Positions 16,748 through 25,355 of a DNA stretch of 64,000 nucleotides are shown here, piece by piece. Both the position numbers and the translations under genes were made by a program. Below the pieces are notes generated by a model. It worked only from the letters and a program-made list of their open reading frames with translations. It searched no databases and was not told where the DNA came from. The DNA is from Microbacterium aoyamense (GTDB taxonomy: Bacteria; Actinomycetota; Actinomycetes; Actinomycetales; Microbacteriaceae), in NCBI RefSeq assembly GCF_023155855.1, contig NZ_JAKNUT010000004.1, positions 62,001 through 126,000 on the forward strand. The letters are read 5' to 3'. The first letter of the stretch is position 1, and each line of letters starts with the position of its first letter.

Positions 16748-18072
16748 GCGAGCACCGTCTGGCCGGCGCCGGGCACGACGACCGGATGCGACGCGGCCAG
16801 GGCGCGGTCCAGATCCGCGATGAGGTCCGCGGCATCCTCGATCCCGATCGACAGCCGCAGGGTGCCGTCCTGCACGCCGTGAGCGACCCGCTCCTCGGGA
16901 GTCCTCTGCACGTGGCTGGTCGTCGCAGGATGCAGGACGAGCGAACGCACGTCGCCGACGTGGGTCATGTGCGTGAAGACCTCGACCGCTTCGATGAATC
17001 GGCGCGCCTCGTCGGTGCCGCCGCGCAGCGTGAAGGTGAAGACCGATCCCGCGCCGTCCGGCAGATAGCGCTCGACGTGCCGGTGATGCGGATGCGACGG
17101 CAGACCGACGTAGTCGACCGTCGCGACCTCGGGGCGGGCTCCGAGCCACGCGGCGACGAGGGCGGCGTTGCGCGACTGCTCGCGCACGCGGAGGCTGAGC
17201 GTCTCGAGCCCCTGGCCGATCAGGAAGGCGTTGAGCGGCGACGGCGTGGGGCCGAGACGCGGTGCGACGGTCTCGCGCAGGTGCGCGATGCGGGCGAGGC
17301 CGCCGTGGCGCTCGAAGACGCTCGCCCCGCCGGTGCGCGTCGGTTCGACCAGGTGCGGGTACTTCGCGCCGGCGGCCACGGCGTCGAAGCGCCCGTCGTC
17401 GACGATCACGCCGCCGAGCACCGAGCCCTGGCCGGAGAGGAACTTGCTCGCCGAGTGCACGACGACGGCCGCCCCGTGCTCGATCGGCCGCAGCAGGTAC
17501 GGCGTCGCCAGCGTGTTGTCGACGACGAGCGGGATGCCGTGGGCATCGCCGATGTCGGCGATCGCGCGCACATCGAGCAGGTCGTTGCGTGCGTTCGCGA
17601 GCGATTCGGCGAACAGTGCGCGGGTCGTGGGGCGGATGAGGGCCTCCCACGCGGCGGGGTCGTCGATGTCGTCGACGAAGTCCACCTCGATGCCCAGGCG
17701 CGCGAAGTTGTCGAGGAAGAGCCCGCGCGTGCCCTCGTAGATGTGGGTCGAGGTCACGATGTGGTCGCCGGACGCCACGAGTCCGAGCAGCGCGACCGTC
17801 ACGGCGGCCTGGCCGCTCGCGACGAGGAGCGCCTGCGCGCCGCCTTCGAGCAGCGCGATCCGGCGCTCCACGACGTCGATCGTGGGGTTGCCGACGCGGG
17901 TGTAGCCGAACCCGTCACCCTGGCCGAAGTGCGCCGCCGCGTCGTCGAATCCGTCGAACGGGAAGCCCGCCGTGAGGTAGATCGGCGTCGTCCGCGAGCG
18001 CGCCGACTGCGCGGCGAGGCTGCCGTGCACCTGCCGCGTCGTGAAGCCGTCGCGGCGGGAGGATGTCGTCAT
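16744..18072 (-). CDS. O-acetylhomoserine/O-succinylhomoserine sulfhydrylase-type PLP enzyme
   Basis: The 442-aa protein is a Cys/Met-metabolism PLP enzyme: TTPIYLTAGFPFDGFDDAA, YTRVGNPT, the cofactor-region VVDNTLATPYL, and the Schiff-base Lys in VVVHSASKFLSGQG. It most resembles O-acetylhomoserine sulfhydrylase (MetY), which assimilates sulfide into homocysteine; cystathionine gamma-synthase is the alternative. GAAAGG precedes the ATG at 18072. It is the first gene of a two-gene unit with the LLM monooxygenase. No SAM riboswitch is evident in the 119 bp upstream. Confidence 0.83.
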   Translation of the reverse strand: MTTSSRRDGFTTRQVHGSLAAQSARSRTTPIYLTAGFPFDGFDDAAAHFGQGDGFGYTRVGNPTIDVVERRIALLEGGAQALLVASGQAAVTVALLGLVASGDHIVTSTHIYEGTRGLFLDNFARLGIEVDFVDDIDDPAAWEALIRPTTRALFAESLANARNDLLDVRAIADIGDAHGIPLVVDNTLATPYLLRPIEHGAAVVVHSASKFLSGQGSVLGGVIVDDGRFDAVAAGAKYPHLVEPTRTGGASVFERHGGLARIAHLRETVAPRLGPTPSPLNAFLIGQGLETLSLRVREQSRNAALVAAWLGARPEVATVDYVGLPSHPHHRHVERYLPDGAGSVFTFTLRGGTDEARRFIEAVEVFTHMTHVGDVRSLVLHPATTSHVQRTPEERVAHGVQDGTLRLSIGIEDAADLIADLDRALAASHPVVVPGAGQTVLA

Positions 18073-18191
18073 CGTGCGGGCCTTTCGGGAACAGCGGATT
18101 CCCCAGGGTGACACGGAGGGCGGGATCGGGCCCCTGAATGAGAAGCAGTGTTACGGGGAAGGCCCCCTTCGGGCGGTGGTAGTCTGGCCCC

Positions 18192-18236
18192 GTGCGGATC
18201 GCTCGCCTCCTCCTTAGCGGCCGCGACGAGTCCTAG
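18192..18236 (+). CDS. leuL: Leucine leader peptide (14 codons)
   Basis: A 14-codon ORF (GTG start, TAG at 18234-18236) reads MRIARLLLSGRDES with three consecutive leucine codons CTC-CTC-CTT (18207-18215). TAGTCT (18180-18185) lies 6 nt before the GTG and no Shine-Dalgarno is present, so it is probably leaderless. The hairpin arm starts just after the leucine codons, and leuC follows 71 bp later. This is the classic arrangement for ribosome-mediated attenuation by charged tRNA-Leu. It is too short for ordinary gene finders. Confidence 0.82.
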   Translation: MRIARLLLSGRDES

Positions 18237-18273
18237 TTCCCAGGCCTCCCTCGTCGCGGAGTTTCGTCGCGGG
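18221..18273 (+). promoter_or_regulatory. Attenuator-type alternative hairpins ahead of leuC
   Basis: CCGCGACGAG (18221-18230) pairs perfectly with CTCGTCGCGG (18250-18259). A second CGTCGCGG copy at 18265-18272 can pair with the same 5' arm, so two mutually exclusive hairpins are possible. A ribosome stalled at the leucine codons would cover the first arm. No U-run follows, so control may be Rho-dependent or translational. Confidence 0.7.
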
Positions 18274-18307
18274 CTTGATCACCTCTTCCCAGGAGAACGA
18301 CTGAGCA

Positions 18308-19762
18308 ATGAGCACCACTGATTCCGGCATCCCCGATCGCCCCCGGACCCTCGCCGAGAAGGTCTGGGACGACCACCTCGTCGTGAAGGGCGAGAACGGC
18401 GAGCCCGATCTCATCTACATCGATCTGCACCTCGTGCACGAGGTCACGAGCCCTCAGGCCTTCGACGGCCTGCGGGCCGAGGGTCGGCCGCTGCGCCGCC
18501 TCGACCTCACGATCGCGACCGAGGATCACAACACCCCGACGCTCGAGATCGACAAGCCGATCGCCGACCTCACGAGCCGCACCCAGATCGACACGCTGCG
18601 TCGCAACGCCGAGGAGTTCGGCGTGCGCCTGCATTCGCTGGGCGACAAGGAGCAGGGGATCGTGCACGTCGTGGGCCCCCAGCTCGGCCTCACGATGCCC
18701 GGCATCACCGTCGTCTGCGGCGACAGCCACACGTCGACCCACGGCGCCTTCGGCGCGATGGCCTTCGGCATCGGCACGAGCGAGGTCGAGCACGTCATGG
18801 CGACGCAGACGCTGCCGCTCAAGCCGTTCAAGACCATGGCGATCACGGTCGAGGGCGAACTGAAGCCCGGTGTGACGGCGAAGGACGTCATCCTCGCGAT
18901 CATCGCCGAGATCGGCGCGAACGGCGGCCAGGGCTACGTGCTCGAGTTCCGCGGCAGCGCGATCCGCTCCCTCTCGATGGAGGGGCGCATGACGATGTGC
19001 AACATGTCGATCGAGGCGGGCGCCCGCGCCGGCATGATCGCCCCCGACGAGACGACGTTCGCCTACGTGCAGGGCAAGCCGCACGCCCCGCAGGGCCAGG
19101 ACTGGGACGACGCCGTCGCCTACTGGCGCACCCTGCCCTCCGACGAGGGCGCCGTCTACGACGCCGAGGTCTTCCTCGACGCGAACCAGCTCGAGCCCTT
19201 CGTCACGTGGGGCACGAACCCCGGGCAGGGCGTCTCGCTGTCGGACATCGTGCCGGACCCGGCCTCGTTCACGGATCCCAACGAGCGCGCCGCCGCCGAG
19301 CGTGCGCTCGAGTACATGGATCTCGCGGCCGGGACGCCGTTGAAGGATGTCGCGGTCGACGCGGTCTTCATGGGCTCGTGCACCAACAGCCGCATCGAGG
19401 ATCTGCGCGCGTTCGCGTCCGTCATCGAGGGGCGCACGAAGGCCGAGGGCGTGCGCGTCATGGTCGTGCCGGGCTCGGCCCGTGTGCGCCTCGAGGCCGA
19501 GGCCGAAGGGCTCGACAAGATCTTCACCGAGTTCGGCGCCGAGTGGCGGTTCGCCGGCTGCTCCATGTGTCTCGGCATGAATCCCGACCAGCTCGCGCCG
19601 GGGGAGCGCTGCGCCTCGACGAGCAACCGCAACTTCGAGGGTAGGCAGGGCAAGGGCGGTCGCACGCACCTCGTCTCGCCGCTCGTGGCCGCCGCGACAG
19701 CCGTCGTCGGCCGCCTCGCGAGCCCGTCCGATCTGCCCGCGCTCGAGAAGGTCGGGGCCTGA
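18308..19762 (+). CDS. leuC: 3-isopropylmalate dehydratase large subunit
   Basis: The 484-aa aconitase-family subunit isomerises 2- to 3-isopropylmalate in leucine synthesis. The substrate loop [15 protein letters not shown] and the three [4Fe-4S] cysteines in [11 protein letters not shown] and [11 protein letters not shown] are present. It starts at ATG 18308 with AGGAG at 18291-18295, a slightly long spacing of 12 nt. LeuD follows after 1 bp. A leucine leader peptide and alternative hairpins precede it. Confidence 0.97.
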   Translation: MSTTDSGIPDRPRTLAEKVWDDHLVVKGENGEPDLIYIDLHLVHEVTSPQAFDGLRAEGRPLRRLDLTIATEDHNTPTLEIDKPIADLTSRTQIDTLRRNAEEFGVRLHSLGDKEQGIVHVVGPQLGLTMPGITVVCGDSHTSTHGAFGAMAFGIGTSEVEHVMATQTLPLKPFKTMAITVEGELKPGVTAKDVILAIIAEIGANGGQGYVLEFRGSAIRSLSMEGRMTMCNMSIEAGARAGMIAPDETTFAYVQGKPHAPQGQDWDDAVAYWRTLPSDEGAVYDAEVFLDANQLEPFVTWGTNPGQGVSLSDIVPDPASFTDPNERAAAERALEYMDLAAGTPLKDVAVDAVFMGSCTNSRIEDLRAFASVIEGRTKAEGVRVMVVPGSARVRLEAEAEGLDKIFTEFGAEWRFAGCSMCLGMNPDQLAPGERCASTSNRNFEGRQGKGGRTHLVSPLVAAATAVVGRLASPSDLPALEKVGA

Positions 19763-19763
19763 C

Positions 19764-20360
19764 ATGGAGAAGTTCACGACCCACACCGGCATCGCCGCGC
19801 CCTTGCAGCGCTCCGCCGTCGACACCGACCAGATCATCCCTGCGGTGTACCTCAAGCGCGTCACCAAGACGGGGTTCGATGACGCCCTCTTCGCGAGCTG
19901 GCGTCAGGACCCCGACTTCGTGCTCAACCAGCCCGCCTATCAGGGTGCATCCATCCTCGTCGCCGGCCCCGACTTCGGCACCGGTTCGAGCCGCGAGCAC
20001 GCTGTCTGGGCGCTGCGCGACTTCGGATTCCGGGTCGTCCTGAGCCCCCGGTTCGCCGACATCTTCCGTGGCAACGCCGGCAAGCAGGGACTCGTCACTG
20101 GCGTCATCTCCGAGGCCGACCTCGAGGCGATCTGGGCCGCGATCACGGCGGATCCCGGCATCCGGATGACTGTCGATCTCGAGGCCCGTACCGCGACGGT
20201 CGGCGATCTCGAGATCGCTTTCGACATCGATGATTACACTAGGTGGCGGCTTCTCGAAGGGCTCGACGACATCGGGCTCACGCTGCGCAACGAAGACAAG
20301 ATCGCGCAGTTCGAGGCTCGCCGCGAGGCGTGGCGACCGCGGACACTCCCCGTCCGCTGA
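19764..20360 (+). CDS. leuD: 3-isopropylmalate dehydratase small subunit
   Basis: The 198-aa partner of LeuC completes the active site; the swivelling-domain signature [14 protein letters not shown] and the N-terminal [12 protein letters not shown] are intact. It starts one base after the leuC TGA, indicating coupled translation. The next gene, murA, lies 75 bp downstream. Confidence 0.97.
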   Translation: MEKFTTHTGIAAPLQRSAVDTDQIIPAVYLKRVTKTGFDDALFASWRQDPDFVLNQPAYQGASILVAGPDFGTGSSREHAVWALRDFGFRVVLSPRFADIFRGNAGKQGLVTGVISEADLEAIWAAITADPGIRMTVDLEARTATVGDLEIAFDIDDYTRWRLLEGLDDIGLTLRNEDKIAQFEARREAWRPRTLPVR

Positions 20361-20435
20361 GCCGGGAAGGCCACCTCAACAGGGTGGCACCACCCGACCG
20401 CCCGCTCCCTCGAAGACACAAATGAGGTTCACTGG

Positions 20436-21803
20436 ATGAAGACCCTTCTCGGCGACGCCGCACCGTCAGGAAACCCGCAGCCATCCGGAGAGATTCTCGC
20501 GATCCGCGGCGGTCGGCCACTGAGCGGGCGCATCGAGGTGAAGGGCGCCAAGAACCTCGTCACGAAGGCGATGGTGGCAGCCCTCCTGGGCGAGACGCCC
20601 AGCACGCTGCGCGACGTGCCAGAGATCAGCGATGTCGGCGTCGTGCGCTCCCTGCTGGAAGTGCACGGCGTGCGGGTGGACGACGGTGACGAGGAGGGGA
20701 CGCTCCACTTCGACCCGAGCGGTGCGGTCGCGGCGCATTTCGAAGAGATCGACGCGCATGCCGGAGCATCCCGCATCCCGATCCTCTTCTGCGGCCCGCT
20801 GCTGCACCTGCTCGGCGAAGCGCTCATCCCCGATCTCGGCGGCTGCCGCATCGGCGACCGGCCGATCAACTTCCACATGGATGCGCTGCGCGCGTTCGGA
20901 GCCGTGGTCGACAAGAGCTACGAGGGCATCCGCATCACGGCCCCGAACGGGCTGCACGGCGCGAACATCGCTCTGCCGTACCCGAGCGTCGGTGCGACCG
21001 AGCAGGTGCTGCTCACGGCCGTCCGCGCGAAGGGCACGACGGAACTGCGCAACGCCGCGATCGAGCCCGAGATCATGGACCTCATCGCGGTGCTGCAGAA
21101 GATGGGCGCGATCATCTCGTACGAGCCGAATCGCGTCATCCTCATCGAGGGCGTCGACTCCCTGCAGGGCTACGACCACCGTGCGATCTTCGACCGCAAC
21201 GAAGCCGCCTCGTGGGCGTGCGCGGCGCTCGCGACCGACGGCGACATCTACGTCGGCGGCGCGAAGCAGCAGGAGATGCTGACCTTCCTCAACGTGTTCC
21301 GCAAGGCCGGCGGCTCGTTCGACATCCACGAGGACGGCATCAGGTTCCGCCGGGGAGATGCCCCGCTCAAGCCCGTCACGGTCGAGACCGATGTGCACCC
21401 GGGCTTCATGACCGACTGGCAGCAGCCGCTCATCGTCGCGCTGACGCAGGCGCACGGGCAGTCCGTCGTCCACGAGACGGTGTACGAGAACCGCCTCGGC
21501 TTCACGGCCGCGCTGGTGCAGATGGGGGCCGACATCGTCGTGCACCCGCACGGCATCGACGCCCCGGATCGTCGTGTGCCGCGCCGCGCACTCGAGCAGG
21601 CGGCCGTCATCACCGGCCCGACGCCGCTGCGCGGCGCCGACGTCGAGGTGCCCGACCTGCGCGGCGGATTCAGCTACGTCATCGCCGCCCTCGCGGCCGA
21701 GGGCGAGTCGACCGTCAGCAACGTCGGCATCATCCGCCGTGGCTACGAGAAGTTCTTCGCCAAGCTGGACGCCCTCGGCGCCGACGTCGACGTCATCGGC
21801 TGA
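20436..21803 (+). CDS. murA: UDP-N-acetylglucosamine 1-carboxyvinyltransferase
   Basis: The 455-aa enzyme transfers enolpyruvate to UDP-GlcNAc in the first committed step of peptidoglycan synthesis. The EPSP-synthase-like fold shows KGAKNLVTKAM near the N-terminus and the catalytic Cys in LGGCRIGDRP (Cys137), which is the fosfomycin target. The N-terminus carries about 30 extra residues before the fold. GAGG precedes the ATG at 20436. Downstream genes continue the envelope theme. Confidence 0.95.
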   Translation: MKTLLGDAAPSGNPQPSGEILAIRGGRPLSGRIEVKGAKNLVTKAMVAALLGETPSTLRDVPEISDVGVVRSLLEVHGVRVDDGDEEGTLHFDPSGAVAAHFEEIDAHAGASRIPILFCGPLLHLLGEALIPDLGGCRIGDRPINFHMDALRAFGAVVDKSYEGIRITAPNGLHGANIALPYPSVGATEQVLLTAVRAKGTTELRNAAIEPEIMDLIAVLQKMGAIISYEPNRVILIEGVDSLQGYDHRAIFDRNEAASWACAALATDGDIYVGGAKQQEMLTFLNVFRKAGGSFDIHEDGIRFRRGDAPLKPVTVETDVHPGFMTDWQQPLIVALTQAHGQSVVHETVYENRLGFTAALVQMGADIVVHPHGIDAPDRRVPRRALEQAAVITGPTPLRGADVEVPDLRGGFSYVIAALAAEGESTVSNVGIIRRGYEKFFAKLDALGADVDVIG

Positions 21804-21807
21804 CGTG

Positions 21808-22581
21808 ATGAGCGAATCCTCGGCCGGCGAATCCGCGGTGAAGGCGCCGCGCGAACCACGGCCCTTCGTCTTCTGGCTGCTCGCGTCGGTCGTCGTCCCG
21901 CTCGTCGGGCTGATCGCGAAGATCCGCATCTCGGGTGAGAAGCTGCAGCCGAGCGGCGCGTACGTCCTCGCGCCGAACCACTACTCCGAGGTCGATCCGC
22001 TGATCGTGGCGGTCGCCGTCTGGCGCCTCGGACGCCCGCCCCGGTTCATGGCGAAGGAGAGCCTCTTCCGTGTGCCCGTGCTCGGCTGGGCGCTGCGCTC
22101 GACCGGGATGGTGCCCGTCGCCCGGTCGTCCTCGAGCGCGTCGGCGAAGCAGACGCTGAGCGCGTCCGAGACCCTGGTCGAGCACGGCCGCGGAGTCATC
22201 GTCTACCCCGAGGGCACGCTCACGCGAGACCCCGACATGTGGCCCATGCGCGGCAAGACGGGCGCCGTGCGTCTCGCGCTCGAAGCCGACATCCCCCTCA
22301 TCCCGATGGCCCACTGGGGTACGCAGGCGATCATGCCGCGCTACGGCAAGCTCCGTCTCTGGCCCCCGCGGCGACCCGTCATGGTCCGCGTGGGAAAGCC
22401 TGTCGATCTGAGCGAGTTCCGCGGCAGGCCGCTCACCAACTCGCTCCTGATCGAGGCGACGACCCACCTCATGAATGCCGTCACGGCGCTGCTCGAAGAG
22501 CTGCGTGACGAGAAGGCACCCGCCGAGCGGTGGGATCCGGCGGTGCACGGGCAGAAGGAGACGGGGCGCCTTGACTCCTAG
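21808..22581 (+). CDS. 1-acyl-sn-glycerol-3-phosphate acyltransferase (PlsC family)
   Basis: The 257-aa membrane-associated enzyme acylates lysophosphatidate. The HX4D motif is NHYSEVDP and the second block is YPEGTLTRDPDMWPMRGKTGA. One N-terminal helix (FWLLASVVVPLVGLIAKI) anchors it. It begins 5 bp after murA, so it is likely co-transcribed, and it overlaps gpsA by 11 nt. The murA-plsC-gpsA-ddl run couples phospholipid and wall synthesis. Confidence 0.88.
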   Translation: MSESSAGESAVKAPREPRPFVFWLLASVVVPLVGLIAKIRISGEKLQPSGAYVLAPNHYSEVDPLIVAVAVWRLGRPPRFMAKESLFRVPVLGWALRSTGMVPVARSSSSASAKQTLSASETLVEHGRGVIVYPEGTLTRDPDMWPMRGKTGAVRLALEADIPLIPMAHWGTQAIMPRYGKLRLWPPRRPVMVRVGKPVDLSEFRGRPLTNSLLIEATTHLMNAVTALLEELRDEKAPAERWDPAVHGQKETGRLDS

Positions 22582-23719
22582 ACAGGAATCCCGTCGGGGC
22601 GATGCGCAGCCGCGCGTCGCCGTCGTCGGCGCCGGCAGCTGGGGCACGACGTTCGGCAAGATCCTCGCCGACGGCGGCGCGCATGTCACGATGTGGGCCC
22701 GTCGACCCGAACTCGCGCACGAGATCAACGAGGCGAAGCGCAACAGCGAGTACCTCCCCGGCATCAACCTGCCGCGGTCGATGTCGGCGACCCATCACCT
22801 CTCCGAGGCGCTCGACGGCGCGGAGCAGGTCTACCTGTCGATCCCCAGTCAGGCCGTTCGCCAGAACCTGAAGGCCGTCCGCCCCCTCATCGCGCAGACC
22901 GACGCCCCGATCGTGTCGCTCATGAAGGGCGTCGAGCGCCGCACGGGTCTGCGGATGAGCCAGGTGATCGAGCAGGAGCTGCACTGCGATCCCGATCGCA
23001 TCGCCGTGGCATCCGGACCCAACCTCGCGCTCGAGATCGCGCGCGAGCAGCCGACCGCCGCCGTCATCTCGTCGACGAGCCAGGAGACGGCGGACGCCGT
23101 GGCCCGCCGCGCGCGCAACGGCTATTTCCGCACGTTCGTCAACACCGACGTCATCGGCACGGAGTTCGGCGGTGTGCTCAAGAACCTCATCGCCGTCGCG
23201 ATCGGCATCGTCGACGGCGTCGGCTACGGCGAGAACACGAAGGCGTCGATCATCACGCGCGGCCTCGTCGAGATGACCGACTTCGCCGTCGCGTTCGGCG
23301 CGCAGCCCGAGACGCTGCAGGGCCTCGCGGGCCTCGGCGACCTCATCGCGACGTGCCAGTCGCCGCTCAGCCGCAACAACACCGCGGGCCGCCTGCTCGG
23401 CCAGGGATATCGCTTCGACGATGTCGTGAAGCAGATGAACCAGACGGCCGAGGGACTGGCATCCGTCGCCCCCATCCTGCAGCTCGCACGCGAGGTCGGC
23501 GTCGCGATGCCGATCGTCGAGCAGGTCAAGATGGTGCTCGACGGCACGATGAACCCGCGCGACATCGCGCCGCACCTGACGACCGACGACGACACGCCGA
23601 TGGGCGAAAGGACGCAGAATGGCCAGAACGGCGGTGGCGGTGCTCTTTGGAGGTCGCTCCAGCGAGCACTCGATCAGTTCCGCCACGGCGGGAGGGGTGC
23701 TGCGGGCGATCGACCGTGA
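22571..23719 (+). CDS. gpsA: Glycerol-3-phosphate dehydrogenase [NAD(P)+]
   Basis: The cytoplasmic enzyme reduces dihydroxyacetone phosphate to glycerol 3-phosphate for phospholipids. It has the Rossmann GAGSWGTTFGKILADGG, the loop SMKGVERRTG, a substrate region FGGVLKNLIAVAIGIVDG and GLAGLGDLIATC. TTG at 22571 is preferred because AAGGAG at 22555-22560 sits 10 nt before it. At about 382 aa it is longer than usual: the last 33 codons run 101 nt into ddl and are Gly/Arg-rich, unlike a conserved core. Confidence 0.9.
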   Translation: MTPRQESRRGDAQPRVAVVGAGSWGTTFGKILADGGAHVTMWARRPELAHEINEAKRNSEYLPGINLPRSMSATHHLSEALDGAEQVYLSIPSQAVRQNLKAVRPLIAQTDAPIVSLMKGVERRTGLRMSQVIEQELHCDPDRIAVASGPNLALEIAREQPTAAVISSTSQETADAVARRARNGYFRTFVNTDVIGTEFGGVLKNLIAVAIGIVDGVGYGENTKASIITRGLVEMTDFAVAFGAQPETLQGLAGLGDLIATCQSPLSRNNTAGRLLGQGYRFDDVVKQMNQTAEGLASVAPILQLAREVGVAMPIVEQVKMVLDGTMNPRDIAPHLTTDDDTPMGERTQNGQNGGGGALWRSLQRALDQFRHGGRGAAGDRP

Positions 23720-24695
23720 CCGGTTCGACGTCATCCCGATCGGCATCACCCGCGACGGCGCGTTCGTCCTCGAGGACGACGATCCCGACAAGTTCGCGCT
23801 CGACAAGGACCGCCTGCCCGACGTCGTCGACAACGGCACCCGGATCCTCTGGCCGGATTCGACGCTGACGCGCGAGCTTCGCGTCGTGGACGCCGACGGG
23901 ACGCGGTCCCTCGGCGATGTCGACGTCGTCTTCCCGATCCTGCACGGGCGCTTCGGCGAGGACGGCACGATCCAGGGCATGCTCGAGCTGATCGGGCTGC
24001 CGTACGTCGGCGCCGGCGTGCTCATGTCGGCGATCGGCATGGACAAGCACGCGACCAAGAGCGTCCTGAAGTCGGCCGGCGTGCCCGTCGTGCCGTGGGT
24101 CACCGTGACCCGCACCGACCTCGCGCGCGACGGCGACCTGTGGCGCCGCCGCATCCGTTCGCTCGGACTCCCCGCCTTCGTCAAGCCCGCCCGCGCTGGT
24201 TCGAGTGTAGGTGTGTCGAAGGTCTCCGACTGGAGTGAGCTGGATGCCGCGCTCGACGTCGCCTTCGCCGAAGACGCGACGGTGCTCGTCGAGCAGGCGA
24301 TCACCGGCCGCGAGGTCGAATGCGGTGTCCTGCCCGGCGTGGACGGCGGCGACCCGCGCGTCAGCGTCGCGGGCGAGATCGTCGTGGCGGGGCGCGAGTT
24401 CTACGACTTCGAGGCGAAGTACCTCGACGCGCCGGGAATCGAGCTCGTGTGCCCCGCCGACCTGCAGGACGGCGAGCTGCGCGAGATGCAGCGGATCGCG
24501 GTGCAGGCGTTCGAAGCGCTCGGTGGCGAAGGCCTCGCCCGGGTGGACTTCTTCTTCACGGGCACGGAGTTCTTCGTGAACGAGGTCAACACGATGCCGG
24601 GCTTCACGCCGATCTCGATGTTCCCGAAGTGCTGGATCGCCTCGGGGATGACGTATCCCGAGCTCATCAGCGAGCTCATCGACGCCGCAGCCTAG
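23619..24695 (+). CDS. ddl: D-alanine--D-alanine ligase
   Basis: The 358-aa ATP-grasp enzyme makes the D-Ala-D-Ala dipeptide for peptidoglycan. It shows LFGGRSSEHSISSATA at the N-terminus, HGRFGEDGTIQGMLEL, KPARAGSSVGVSKV and the metal site EVNTMPGFTPISMFPK. The ATG at 23619 has AAAGG upstream and cannot be moved downstream without losing the N-terminal motif, so the 101-nt overlap with gpsA is real on this sequence. It ends 3 bp from a convergent gene. Confidence 0.95.
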   Translation: MARTAVAVLFGGRSSEHSISSATAGGVLRAIDRDRFDVIPIGITRDGAFVLEDDDPDKFALDKDRLPDVVDNGTRILWPDSTLTRELRVVDADGTRSLGDVDVVFPILHGRFGEDGTIQGMLELIGLPYVGAGVLMSAIGMDKHATKSVLKSAGVPVVPWVTVTRTDLARDGDLWRRRIRSLGLPAFVKPARAGSSVGVSKVSDWSELDAALDVAFAEDATVLVEQAITGREVECGVLPGVDGGDPRVSVAGEIVVAGREFYDFEAKYLDAPGIELVCPADLQDGELREMQRIAVQAFEALGGEGLARVDFFFTGTEFFVNEVNTMPGFTPISMFPKCWIASGMTYPELISELIDAAA

Positions 24696-24698
24696 GTC

Positions 24699-25184
24699 TC
24701 AGCCCTCGTCGGGCAGCACCGACTCGGAATCGACGCACGCGCTCTCCGCCGGGATCGCGGCGTTCACGATCGGGCCGAGGCGATCGAGGACGTTGTTCGA
24801 GCTCACGACCTCGTTGTCGAGGTAGACCTCGATGGCGGGCGTGCGCCCGTACGTCGTGATGCGGTACTTCGGGGCAGCGGACTCGTCGACGACCCAGTCC
24901 ACGCCGCCGATCGTGATGCAGCGCGCCTCGGTGGGGCCGGGCGGCGTCACGCCGCACGTGAGGAGGATGGATGCCGGATCACCCCACGCGCCCGTCGCCT
25001 GGGCATCCGTCCACCGTCGATCCTGTCCGTCGACCGTTCCCGGCAGGTGAACGATGACATCGGCGCACAGCGGGTCGTTCGCGTCGGCCGCCGCATCCAT
25101 CGACACCGTCGACGTGCATGCGGCGAGCGAGCCGGCCAGTGCGACGGCGGTCGCGAGGGTCGCCAGAATCCGGGATGCACGCAC
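24699..25184 (-). CDS. DUF3515 lipoprotein
   Basis: The 161-aa protein has a signal peptide ending in the lipobox LAAC, so it is probably attached to the outer face of the membrane. It matches the DUF3515 family by its CADVIVHLPGTVDGQDRR segment and conserved Cys pair. The ddl-DUF3515-thiL order is typical of actinobacteria. The GTG start lies 6 nt after TAGCCT with GGAGGA touching it, so it is better read as leaderless. Function unknown. Confidence 0.8.
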   Translation of the reverse strand: MRASRILATLATAVALAGSLAACTSTVSMDAAADANDPLCADVIVHLPGTVDGQDRRWTDAQATGAWGDPASILLTCGVTPPGPTEARCITIGGVDWVVDESAAPKYRITTYGRTPAIEVYLDNEVVSSNNVLDRLGPIVNAAIPAESACVDSESVLPDEG

Positions 25185-25234
25185 TCCTCCAGGCTACCCG
25201 CGCGCGATCGAGTCACCGGTCGTGTCGTCGCCGC

Positions 25235-25312
25235 CGAACCCACACGATCCGCGCGAACCCACACAGCTCAGTCGACCGATACGTGTGGGTTCGCGGAAAG
25301 TGTGTGGGTTCG
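25235..25312. repeat. Two-plus-two palindromic array (CGAACCCACAC units)
   Basis: The 11-nt unit CGAACCCACAC occurs at 25235-25245 and 25254-25264 and its inverse GTGTGGGTTCG at 25283-25293 and 25302-25312. Both pairs are 19 nt apart start to start, so the four copies can nest as two hairpins; the inner one extends to 13 bp. It fills most of the 171-bp gap between the divergent DUF3515 and thiL genes. Confidence 0.85.
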
Positions 25313-25355
25313 CCGGCGACGGGGTGCCGCGAGCGATGCGCGCTAGCGTGGGGAG

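Noticed and set aside
18073..18191. SAM riboswitch upstream of the metY-type gene
   Set aside because: No SAM-I, SAM-II or SAM-IV core was recognisable on the minus strand.
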